Assembly (NCBI GenBank): GCA_018402205.1
Contig: JAGYIX010000003.1
Location: 124,001-188,000, forward strand
Origin: Flavobacteriaceae bacterium
Lineage (GTDB): Bacteria > Bacteroidota > Bacteroidia > Flavobacteriales > Flavobacteriaceae
Length of the DNA: 64,000 nucleotides
Direction: 5' to 3'
The translations under genes and the position numbers were made by a program. Shown in pieces: positions 55,893 through 64,000 of the stretch. Below the pieces are notes generated by a model, which did not search any database, was not told the origin of the DNA, and saw only the letters and a program-made list of their open reading frames with translations. Position 1 is the stretch's first letter. Every line of letters begins with the position of its first letter.

Positions 55893-58232
55893 TTACTCAA
55901 TTAAAAATTGCAGAAGACGTTTGTTTTCTTCAGGAGTACCTACAGATATTCGCAAGGTATTCTCGCATAAATGTTGCGTGCTTCTGTTTCGCACTACGAA
56001 TTTGTTTTCTAATAGTTCTTGGTACCTTCTATCGGCATCATCAACCTTAATAAGAATAAAGTTAGCGTCTGATGGAAAAACTTGTTTTACCCAAGAAATT
56101 GTTTTTAAGGCCTCAGAAAGCAAATTGCGCTGAACGATTATTTCGTTGATTTCTTTATCTATTATTTCAGGGGATTGAAGTCGATCTAGTGCCTGTTGTT
56201 GACTTAGGCTATTAACGTTGTATGGTGGTTTTATGCGATTCAGCCATTCGATAAGCGTTTTTGAACTTGCGCCCACACCTAATCGAGCACCGGCCAATCC
56301 GTAAGCTTTGGATAGGGTTCTAACCACTATTAAATTCGGATATTGATCAAGCATGTCTATCATCGATTCTTGCTGGCTAAAATCAATATATGCCTCGTCA
56401 ACAACCAATAAAGTGTTTAATACCCCTAGCAATTTTTTTATTACGGTAATGTCAAGGCTATTTCCGGTTGGATTATTGGGCGAGCAAATAAATACCATCG
56501 CCGTCATAGGATCTACCTCCTCTAAAAGCGCATCTATGTCTAATTCAAACATTGGAGACAGTGATGCCGATCTATAGGTCACATTGTATTTATCGGCCAA
56601 AACTTTATACATACCGTAAGACGGATCAATAGCCACTACATTGTGCTGTTTTGGAGTGCAGAGTAACTGAAAAAGCAATTCAAGTAGTTCGTCACTTCCA
56701 TTGCCTATAAATAACCTATCGGGTTCCGTATTCCAAAGTAATCCAATACGTGCTTTTAGGGCTTTTTGATAGGGATCAGGATAGCGATTATACGCTGTCT
56801 TAAAGGGATTTTCATTGGCATCTAACCAAATAAAAGCGCCATTTTCTTGTTCGAACTCATCACGTGCAGAACGATACGGCTTAGCCCCTTTAAGGTGGGG
56901 TCTTACCCTATCATTTATATCGAATAATTCCGTCTTACTTTCTAGTTCTTTTAAAAAGTCTAGTCGAATACTCACGGCGTTTTCGTGAGCTGTTAATCCC
57001 TCTGCTTTGGCCATCAACTCAACATCGGGCCCCATTAGGCGGATACCCTTTGGAGATATGTGCTGAAACGTTATCGATTTCAGGTAGCTATCTAGATTAA
57101 CTCCGCTGTATTGACGCGCAAAACCGTTGGTGGGTAGCGTGTGATTGGTTCCTGAGGCATAATCACCTGCGCTTTCAGGAGTAAAATTTCCTACGAACAC
57201 AGAGCCAGCATTAACTACTGAACTAAGCATAAATTCGGGCTCTTCACTAGCAATTATATAGTGTTCGGGAGCGTAATGGTTAATAAATGCAGCCGCCTCT
57301 TTTTGTGTATCAAATAGCAGTGTGCGACTGTTACTAAGGGCGTCTGTCGCAAATTGCTTTCGATGGAGCTTTTCTATCTGCTTGATTAGTGCAGACTCCA
57401 CAGCATCGGCCACTTTAGAATTAGTGGTAACCAACAAAACTTGACTGTCAGATCCGTGCTCTGCTTGACTCAAGAGGTCAGCAGCTACAAACGATGGAAC
57501 GGAGGTGTCGTCTGCAAAAACAAGCAATTCACTTGGCCCAGCAGGCATATCAATGGCCACTAACGCTCTTGAGGCATACTGTTTTGCTGCCGTTACATAT
57601 TGGTTTCCAGGTCCAAAAATCTTGTACACTTTCGAAATAGTCTCGGTACCTATGGCCATTGCCGCAATCGCTTGAATCCCACCAATAGGGTGAATAGAAG
57701 AAACTCCGCAAATTGAAGCTGCGTATAGAATTTCAGGTGCTATAGAACGATCAGATTGCTGAGGCGTACAGAGCACGATCTCTTTACATCCTGCCAATTG
57801 GGCCGGAATTGCAAGCATTAATACTGTAGAGAATAAAGGTGCTGTACCCCCTGGTATGTAAATGCCAACTTTTTCAATAGGCACTTTTCGCTGCCAACAG
57901 CGAACGCCGGGCTGGGTTTCGACAAATACCTCTTCGGTTCGTTGGGCACTGTGAAACGATCGGATGTTTAGCGCTGCCTGTTGTATTGCTTTTTTCAAAG
58001 GCTCTGATAAAGCGGCTTGCGCCTGATCAATCATCTCATCAGCGATACAAAGTTCTCTGAGATTTGCCTGATCAAACTGTTTCGCAAATTTTAAGAGTGC
58101 TTTATCTCCTTCGAGTTCAACAGCATCGAAAACACTTTTAACCAGCTCATGGTGAACACTATACTCTAGGGTAGGTCTTTGAGCAAGCCTCGGCCAATCT
58201 GCTTGTAATGGATTAGTAAATCGCTTCATCAT
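55893..58232 (-). CDS. hisD: Fused histidinol dehydrogenase (N-term) and histidinol-phosphate aminotransferase (C-term)
   Basis: HisD: GIYIPGGTAPLFSTVLMLAIPAQLAGC, DMPAGPSELLV; HisC: RVRPHLKGAKPYRSARDEF, FIGNGSDELLELL, VVRTLSKAYGLAGARLG. One continuous 779 aa ORF. Confidence 0.95.
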   Translation of the reverse strand: MMKRFTNPLQADWPRLAQRPTLEYSVHHELVKSVFDAVELEGDKALLKFAKQFDQANLRELCIADEMIDQAQAALSEPLKKAIQQAALNIRSFHSAQRTEEVFVETQPGVRCWQRKVPIEKVGIYIPGGTAPLFSTVLMLAIPAQLAGCKEIVLCTPQQSDRSIAPEILYAASICGVSSIHPIGGIQAIAAMAIGTETISKVYKIFGPGNQYVTAAKQYASRALVAIDMPAGPSELLVFADDTSVPSFVAADLLSQAEHGSDSQVLLVTTNSKVADAVESALIKQIEKLHRKQFATDALSNSRTLLFDTQKEAAAFINHYAPEHYIIASEEPEFMLSSVVNAGSVFVGNFTPESAGDYASGTNHTLPTNGFARQYSGVNLDSYLKSITFQHISPKGIRLMGPDVELMAKAEGLTAHENAVSIRLDFLKELESKTELFDINDRVRPHLKGAKPYRSARDEFEQENGAFIWLDANENPFKTAYNRYPDPYQKALKARIGLLWNTEPDRLFIGNGSDELLELLFQLLCTPKQHNVVAIDPSYGMYKVLADKYNVTYRSASLSPMFELDIDALLEEVDPMTAMVFICSPNNPTGNSLDITVIKKLLGVLNTLLVVDEAYIDFSQQESMIDMLDQYPNLIVVRTLSKAYGLAGARLGVGASSKTLIEWLNRIKPPYNVNSLSQQQALDRLQSPEIIDKEINEIIVQRNLLSEALKTISWVKQVFPSDANFILIKVDDADRRYQELLENKFVVRNRSTQHLCENTLRISVGTPEENKRLLQFLIE

Positions 58233-59086
58233 AAAAACATTTTCTCGATACTACTAACTAAAATACCCTCGGCGCCATTTTCTTTTAGCTGTTCAATAAC
58301 CTCCCAAAAGGTATGTTCTTCAATTACCGTGTGCACAGAAACCCAGTTTTCGTTGGCCAATGGAAGCACACTAGGGCTTCGCATGCCCGGAAGAAGCCTA
58401 ATTACAGCTTCTAAACGATCTTTTGGCACATTCATTAAAACGTATTTATGACCTCTGGCTCTTAGTACGCCTCGTAATCTAAATAAGAAATCAGCTACTC
58501 GTTCATCTTCAGAATCAACTACAGGCGAAAGGGCCAAAACGGCCTGACTTTTAAGAAGTACTTCTACTTCTTTAAGATTGTTTTTAAACAAGGTACTTCC
58601 GCTACTAACTATATCACATACTGCATCAGACAATCCAATATTAGGCGCTATTTCAACAGAACCGTTGATGACATGAATGTCTGCTTTTATGCCCTTTTCA
58701 ATTAGAAATCGCTGAACGGTATTGGGGTAAGAAGTAGCAATTCGCTTTTGACTTAAATCATTTATAGATTCGTAACGTGTGCCCTTAGGTACCGCAATAG
58801 AAACCCTGCATTTTGAAAAGCCTAATTGCTCAATAACGGGAATGTGATCGCCTTTTTCTAGGAGTAAATTTTCACCAATAATGGCAAGGTCTACAACCCC
58901 GTCTTTCAAATAATTTGGAATATCTCCGTTTCTGAGGTAGTAGACCTCTAAGGGATAGGTATGAGACTGTACCTTTAGTTGATCTTTACCATTAAACAAA
59001 GAAATACCCGCCTCTTTGAGCAGGGAGATCGAATCTTCGTGAAGCCTGCCTGACTTCTGAATCGCAATTTTTAATCGTTCTTTCAT
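58229..59086 (-). CDS. hisG: ATP phosphoribosyltransferase (long form)
   Basis: LKIAIQKSGRLHEDSISLLKEAGI, VDLAIIGENLLLE, DIVSSGSTLFKNNLKEVEVL. Confidence 0.97.
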   Translation of the reverse strand: MKERLKIAIQKSGRLHEDSISLLKEAGISLFNGKDQLKVQSHTYPLEVYYLRNGDIPNYLKDGVVDLAIIGENLLLEKGDHIPVIEQLGFSKCRVSIAVPKGTRYESINDLSQKRIATSYPNTVQRFLIEKGIKADIHVINGSVEIAPNIGLSDAVCDIVSSGSTLFKNNLKEVEVLLKSQAVLALSPVVDSEDERVADFLFRLRGVLRARGHKYVLMNVPKDRLEAVIRLLPGMRSPSVLPLANENWVSVHTVIEEHTFWEVIEQLKENGAEGILVSSIEKMFL

Positions 59087-59091
59087 GCCTT

Positions 59092-59130
59092 AAAAAATTA
59101 AGGCCCGAATGAGAAACTCAAACGGGCCTT
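59092..59130 (-). terminator. Attenuator terminator hairpin upstream of hisG
   Basis: Minus strand AAGGCCCG-TT-TGAG-TTT-CTCA-TT-CGGGCCTT followed by AATTTTTTA, ending a few nt before hisG ATG. Confidence 0.9.
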
Positions 59131-59154
59131 TAGTGAATATCAAAAACAACACCA

Positions 59155-59208
59155 TTAACTCGCCTGAGCGCAGTAAAAAAAATGATGATGTGCGTGAATC
59201 ATAAACAT
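59155..59208 (-). CDS. His operon leader peptide MFMIHAHHHFFYCAQAS
   Basis: ATG TTT ATG ATT CAC GCA CAT CAT CAT TTT TTT TAC TGC GCT CAG GCG AGT TAA on minus strand; four His in five codons, upstream of a terminator and hisG. Confidence 0.88.
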   Translation of the reverse strand: MFMIHAHHHFFYCAQAS

Positions 59209-59245
59209 GCTGCAAATTTAAACTTCTATTTCGATTTATAAAAGA

Positions 59246-60061
59246 TTAATTATTACCTAAAATTAAGGGCAGGCCACTTTCGCCAGAACCAACTATAACA
59301 ATCTTGCTATTGGGTGATTCTGAAAGCTTAATAGTGGCATCTATACCTTTGTCTTGTAGGATTTTATCGGTTAGTGATGCACTTAAAATAAGATTTGCAT
59401 CAGCCTTTCCCCTTGCCTCAATGCGTTGACGCTGGGCTTCTTTATCAGCAGTTACCAGCCTAAATTCATATTCTAATGTCTCTTGTTCTTGCTTTAATTT
59501 CTTTTCAATAGCCTCTCGTATAGTAGGTGGCAGGGTGACATCTCTAACCAATATTTCATTTAACTGTATATACTGGTCTTCTACATATATTTTGGTCTCG
59601 GCAAATATTTCTTGCTGAATAGCGTCACGTTTAGACGAATATAGTTGCTCTGGAGTGTATCTACCAACCACGCTGCGTGCTGCAGACCGAATAGCCGGAA
59701 GCAAAATACGATTCACATACTGCTCGCTCTTTTCTTGATGCAACTTTCCTAGTGACTCAAAAGTAGGTTGAAACCAGGCAGAGGCATCAATTTGAATTTC
59801 AAGTCCGTTTGAGGAAAGAACCTTCATTTTCTCAAATAACTCTTGCTGACGCACTTCGTAAATAAATACGCGGTTCCATGGGGCTACAACATGAAAACCC
59901 TCTCCTAGTGGTGCTTCGTCAGTAACTACCCCTCCGCCAAAAGTTTTGTACAATACGCCTGCCTGTCCAGATCCAATGGTAATAGCAGATTTAGAAATTA
60001 GAATTACCAAGACAAAAAATCCGAGTAATCCAGGTAATAAATATTTAGGTAATCTTTCCAT
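59246..60061 (-). CDS. Prohibitin/SPFH (band 7) family protein
   Basis: N-terminal TM, GSGQAGVLYKTFGGGV..LGEGFHVVAPWNRVFIYEVR, RSVVGRYTPEQLYSSKRDAIQQEI. Confidence 0.92.
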   Translation of the reverse strand: MERLPKYLLPGLLGFFVLVILISKSAITIGSGQAGVLYKTFGGGVVTDEAPLGEGFHVVAPWNRVFIYEVRQQELFEKMKVLSSNGLEIQIDASAWFQPTFESLGKLHQEKSEQYVNRILLPAIRSAARSVVGRYTPEQLYSSKRDAIQQEIFAETKIYVEDQYIQLNEILVRDVTLPPTIREAIEKKLKQEQETLEYEFRLVTADKEAQRQRIEARGKADANLILSASLTDKILQDKGIDATIKLSESPNSKIVIVGSGESGLPLILGNN

Positions 60062-60073
60062 AGCATTATTTTT

Positions 60074-60817
60074 TTAAGTTAACATTCCTCCATCTACCAA
60101 CAATACCTGACCTGTCACATAAGACGATAAATCTGATGCGAAAAATAAGCAAGCGTTGGCAACATCTTCGACGGTTCCTCCTCGTTTCAAAGGAATACCA
60201 TCTCTCCACTGTTGAACAACGGCCTCGTCTAAACGATCGGTCATTTCGGTTTCAATAAAACCGGGTGCGATCGCATTGGATCGGATATTTCTCGATCCAA
60301 GCTCTAAGGCTATTGACTTGGTAAAACCAATAATACCAGCCTTAGATGCAGCATAATTAGCCTGACCTGCATTGCCCTTAACTCCAACAATAGAACTAAT
60401 ATTAATAATAGAGCCTGAGCGCTGCTTTAGAAAACCGCGCTGAAAAGCTTTTGTCATATTAAACACAGACTTTAAATTTACACGAATAACATCATCAAAA
60501 TCAGCTTCAGTCATGCGCATAAGCAAGTTGTCTTTGGTAATACCTGCATTATTAATGAGCACATCTACTTGGCCAAAATCTTGAGCAATGGCTTCCGCTA
60601 ATTGTTCACAATCTGTAAAATTCGATGCATCGCTTTTAAAAGCTTTGATCTTATTACCGTATTTCTTCAGCTCTGTTTCTAGTTGCTTTGCCGGGGCTTC
60701 ACTTGAACTATATGTAAATGCCACATGGGCTCCCTCACGTGCAAAAACCTCCGCAATTCCCTTACCTATACCTCTACTGGCGCCGGTAATAACCACAATC
60801 TTGTCTTTTAAAAGCAT
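60074..60817 (-). CDS. fabG: 3-oxoacyl-[acyl-carrier-protein] reductase
   Basis: VVITGASRGIGKGIAEVFAREGAHVAFTYSSS, NNAGITKDNLLMRMTEADFDDVI, YAASKAGIIGFTKSIALELGSRNIRSNAIAPGFIETEMTD. Confidence 0.97.
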   Translation of the reverse strand: MLLKDKIVVITGASRGIGKGIAEVFAREGAHVAFTYSSSEAPAKQLETELKKYGNKIKAFKSDASNFTDCEQLAEAIAQDFGQVDVLINNAGITKDNLLMRMTEADFDDVIRVNLKSVFNMTKAFQRGFLKQRSGSIINISSIVGVKGNAGQANYAASKAGIIGFTKSIALELGSRNIRSNAIAPGFIETEMTDRLDEAVVQQWRDGIPLKRGGTVEDVANACLFFASDLSSYVTGQVLLVDGGMLT

Positions 60818-60826
60818 CTATTTTCC

Positions 60827-61699
60827 TTAAGATAAGACTTCTTTAACCCTTTCTCCTATTAATGCTGGAGAATCAACCACATGAATTCCGCATTCGCGCA
60901 TAATTCGCTTTTTGGCCTGCGCTGTATCGTCACTTCCTCCTACTATCGCCCCTGCATGACCCATTGTGCGTCCAGCCGGAGCAGTTTCGCCAGCTATAAA
61001 ACCAATGATGGGTTTTTTAATTCCACTGTTCTTGTACCAATAGGCTGCATCTGACTCTAATTGACCACCAATTTCCCCTATCATAACTACAGCATCGGTT
61101 TGTTCGTCGTTCATTAATAATTCCAGTGCTTCTTTTGTGGTCGTTCCTATTATAGGATCTCCACCTATTCCAATAGCTGTAGATATACCTAGTCCTTGAC
61201 GTACCACCTGATCGGCTGCCTCGTAAGTAAGTGTGCCTGACTTCGAAACCACACCAACACGACCCTTTTTAAAAACAAAACCGGGCATAATTCCCACTTT
61301 GGCCTCATCGGGAGTTATTACTCCAGGGCAATTAGGTCCAATCATTCGGCAATCGTATCCTTTAATATAATCATAAACCTTGACCATATCAGCAACCGGT
61401 ATACCTTCGGTGATCGTAATAATAACCTTTATTCCGGCATTTGCTGCTTCCATAATGGCATCAGCGGCAAAGGCGGGAGGAACAAAAATAATAGAGGTGT
61501 CTGCTTTAGTAGATTCTACGGCCTCACGAACAGTATTGAATACAGGCCGGTCAAGATGCTTTTGCCCTCCTTTTCCAGGAGTAACTCCTCCAACTACTGG
61601 AGATCCATAGGCGATCATCTGTTCGGCGTGAAATGTACCTTCAGTTCCGGTAAAACCTTGCACAATTATTCTAGAATCTTTATTAACGAGTACACTCAT
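60827..61699 (-). CDS. sucD: Succinate-CoA ligase subunit alpha
   Basis: [54 protein letters not shown]. Confidence 0.97.
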   Translation of the reverse strand: MSVLVNKDSRIIVQGFTGTEGTFHAEQMIAYGSPVVGGVTPGKGGQKHLDRPVFNTVREAVESTKADTSIIFVPPAFAADAIMEAANAGIKVIITITEGIPVADMVKVYDYIKGYDCRMIGPNCPGVITPDEAKVGIMPGFVFKKGRVGVVSKSGTLTYEAADQVVRQGLGISTAIGIGGDPIIGTTTKEALELLMNDEQTDAVVMIGEIGGQLESDAAYWYKNSGIKKPIIGFIAGETAPAGRTMGHAGAIVGGSDDTAQAKKRIMRECGIHVVDSPALIGERVKEVLS

Positions 61700-61755
61700 A
61701 ATGCTAAATTAAATTTGATGCAAAAATACGGAGTAACATCGGATTTAGGATATGA

Positions 61756-62325
61756 TTAAGAGTCTTTAACGCGTTCGATGTAAGTGCCTTTTTCGGTATC
61801 TACCTTGATCTTATCTCCTTCGTTTATAAAAAGCGGAACGTTTATACGAGCACCCGTTTCGAGAATAGCCGGTTTAGTAGCATTTGTTGCGGTATTACCT
61901 TTTACTCCAGGCTCTGATGAGGCTACCTGTAACACCACACTCGCCGGCATCTCAATACTCAATGGCATGTTGTCTTCGGCGCTAAACAATACGGATACTA
62001 CTTCACCTTCTTTAAGTAAATCTGAAGCGTCTAGTAAAGAGCGTTGAAACCCCATCTGATCGTAATCTTCGGTGTTCATAAAATGAAACGTATCTCCCTC
62101 GGCATATAAAAATTGGAAATTACGCGTTTCAACGCGCACGTCTTCAATCTTGTGCCCGGCAGAGAAAGTGTTGTCTAGCACTTTACCATTGGTTACGCTT
62201 CTGAGCTTGGTGCGCACAAAGGCTGGTCCTTTTCCTGGTTTTACGTGCAGAAATTCAATGATTTTATAGATATCATTATTGTAACGAATACATAATCCTT
62301 TACGGATGTCAGAGGTGCTTGCCAT
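61756..62325 (-). CDS. efp: Elongation factor P
   Basis: DIRKGLCIRYNNDIYKIIEFLHVKPGKGPAFVRTKLRSV. Confidence 0.97.
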   Translation of the reverse strand: MASTSDIRKGLCIRYNNDIYKIIEFLHVKPGKGPAFVRTKLRSVTNGKVLDNTFSAGHKIEDVRVETRNFQFLYAEGDTFHFMNTEDYDQMGFQRSLLDASDLLKEGEVVSVLFSAEDNMPLSIEMPASVVLQVASSEPGVKGNTATNATKPAILETGARINVPLFINEGDKIKVDTEKGTYIERVKDS

Positions 62326-62327
62326 AG

Positions 62328-63113
62328 TTAGGAGTGATTAAAGTAACCTTTCATAATTCCGCGCTTTGAAGTGCGTATAAATTCCAATATTACATCGCGT
62401 TCATCGGTAGCCTCCATCTCGGCTTCAATGATTTGAACAGCTTGAGTATTATTATAGTTTTTCTGATATAATATGCGATAAATGTCTTGTATCTCTTTCA
62501 CCTTCTCAGTGGTAAACCCTTTTCTTCTTAAACCAACAGAGTTTACGCCAACAAAAGACAAGGGCTCTCTTGCAGCTTTCACATAAGGAGGAACATCTTT
62601 ACGCACTAAGGCTCCTCCGGTAACAAATGAATATGGTCCTATAGAAACAAATTGATGCACTGCTACCATGCCTGCCATGACTACATTTTTTCCTACATAA
62701 ACATGGCCGGCCAGTGTAGAGTTGTTACTAAATATGCATCCGTCTGAAACAACGCAATCGTGGGCAATATGACAGTAAGCCATAATTAAGCAATGCGAAC
62801 CTACTACGGTTTTATAGCGATCAGTAGTACCCCTATTAATCGTTACACACTCCCTAATAGTAGTGAAATCACCTATCTCTACTGTAGTATCTTCTCCACT
62901 GTACTTGAGATCTTGAGGCGGAGCAGAAATCACTGAACCAGGAAAAATAGTGCAGTTCTTTCCAATTCGAGCACCTTCCATGATGGTGACGTTTGAACCT
63001 ATCCAAGTTCCTTCTCCAATTTCTACGTTGTTATGAATCATCGCAAAGGGTTCGATCACTACATTTTTAGCGATTTTAGCCCCCGGATGCACATAGGCTA
63101 ATGGCTGATTCAT
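62328..63113 (-). CDS. lpxA: Acyl-ACP--UDP-N-acetylglucosamine O-acyltransferase
   Basis: Left-handed beta-helix repeats; VHPGAKIAKNVVIEPFAMI, HIAHDCVVSDGCIFSNNSTLAGHV, HQFVSIGPYSFVTGG. Confidence 0.97.
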   Translation of the reverse strand: MNQPLAYVHPGAKIAKNVVIEPFAMIHNNVEIGEGTWIGSNVTIMEGARIGKNCTIFPGSVISAPPQDLKYSGEDTTVEIGDFTTIRECVTINRGTTDRYKTVVGSHCLIMAYCHIAHDCVVSDGCIFSNNSTLAGHVYVGKNVVMAGMVAVHQFVSIGPYSFVTGGALVRKDVPPYVKAAREPLSFVGVNSVGLRRKGFTTEKVKEIQDIYRILYQKNYNNTQAVQIIEAEMEATDERDVILEFIRTSKRGIMKGYFNHS

Positions 63114-63121
63114 AACTAAAT

Positions 63122-64000
63122 CTATTTGGTTTTAACAATTTGCGCCATGAGTTCAGCCTCTGAGACAAGGCGTTCACCCACAAATGCTGTGGCTCTCATA
63201 TGGCAAATTCCGCGTCTAATGGGGGTAATTAATTCACAATTAAAAATTAAGGTGTCTCCAGGGTTCACCTGGTGTTTGAAACGAACATTATCCATTTTCA
63301 TAAAAAAGGTCAAATAGTTCTCTGGGTCGGGAACCGTGCTCAGTACCAATATGCCTCCGGTTTGAGCCATGGCCTCTACCTGTAAAACTCCGGGCATCAC
63401 TGGAGCTCCTGGAAAATGACCGATAAAATAAGATTCATTCATCGTTACATTCTTGAGTCCCACCACATGGGTGCCACTGAGCTCTAAAATTTTATCAATT
63501 AACAAAAACGGTGGACGGTGCGGAAGCATTTCCATGATCTTCATTGTGTCCATGAGCGGCTCCGCGTAAATATCGATTCTCGGAACTCCTTTTCGCCTTT
63601 CTTCTTTGATTTTTCGATGCATTAATTTTGCAAACTCTGTATTCACGTAATGGCCAGGTTTACAGGCAATTATTCGGCCTTTAAATCGTGTTCCGACTAA
63701 TGACAAGTCGCCTATTACGTCTAATAATTTATGACGAGCAGCTTCATTAGAATACTTTAACTCTAGGTTATTTAAAATTCCATTGGGCGTTACTTCTATA
63801 TCATCGCGATTAAACGCTTTTTTAAGTTTGCTCATGGTAGATTCAGACAGATCTTTATCTACATAAACAATAGCGTTGTTTAGATCTCCTCCCTTAATGA
63901 GCCCGTTATCTAAAAGAGTTTCTATTTCGTGCAAAAAACTAAAAGTACGTGCGTCTGCAATATCGCGAGCAAAATCTCCTAGGTGGTTGAGTGTTGCGTT
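63122..64000 (-). CDS. lpxC: Bifunctional LpxC/FabZ (N-terminus beyond window edge)
   Basis: Frame open to 64000 (NATLNHLGDFARDIADARTFSFLHEIETLL, LpxC); C-terminal FabZ: MLPHRPPFLLIDKI, FIGHFPGAPVMPGVLQVEAMAQTGG. Confidence 0.95.
   Translation of the reverse strand, partial: NATLNHLGDFARDIADARTFSFLHEIETLLDNGLIKGGDLNNAIVYVDKDLSESTMSKLKKAFNRDDIEVTPNGILNNLELKYSNEAARHKLLDVIGDLSLVGTRFKGRIIACKPGHYVNTEFAKLMHRKIKEERRKGVPRIDIYAEPLMDTMKIMEMLPHRPPFLLIDKILELSGTHVVGLKNVTMNESYFIGHFPGAPVMPGVLQVEAMAQTGGILVLSTVPDPENYLTFFMKMDNVRFKHQVNPGDTLIFNCELITPIRRGICHMRATAFVGERLVSEAELMAQIVKTK

Noticed and set aside
63122-64000. LpxC-FabZ fusion as a novelty
   Set aside because: This fusion is established in Bacteroidota; reported only as a feature.

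Overview
This is a gene-dense chromosomal window from a Bacteroidota (Flavobacteriia-like) genome. I found no rRNA, tRNA, CRISPR array, transposon or phage module. Most content is housekeeping: tilS (partial), dsbD, recG, a UvrD/PcrA helicase, holA, a fused 2-oxoacid dehydrogenase E1, uvrA, ggt, glmM, aroC, mutS2, ung, menB, the primary sigma factor, a complete his operon, fabG, sucD, efp, lpxA and lpxC-fabZ (partial). Observations most worth a second look: (1) upstream of hisG, an unannotated His leader peptide (MFMIHAHHHFFYCAQAS) with a terminator and a complementary antiterminator pairing, i.e. a full attenuator; (2) an in-frame HisD-HisC fusion; (3) a three-gene cluster of glutathione-synthetase-like ATP-grasp, N-formylglutamate amidohydrolase-like protein and QEGLA/DUF1704 metallopeptidase (tyrosine-carboxypeptidase-like), directly after a dicarboxylate/amino-acid symporter; (4) an XRE-S24 repressor with an Ala-Gly cleavage-like site, divergent from uvrA, with operator-like inverted repeats between them; (5) a highly divergent ComM/YifB-like ATPase without the Cys motif; and several smaller anomalies (M20 frameshift, convergent coding overlap, M1-like protein without HEXXH). 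All product calls come from reading the translated sequences; no database search was run.
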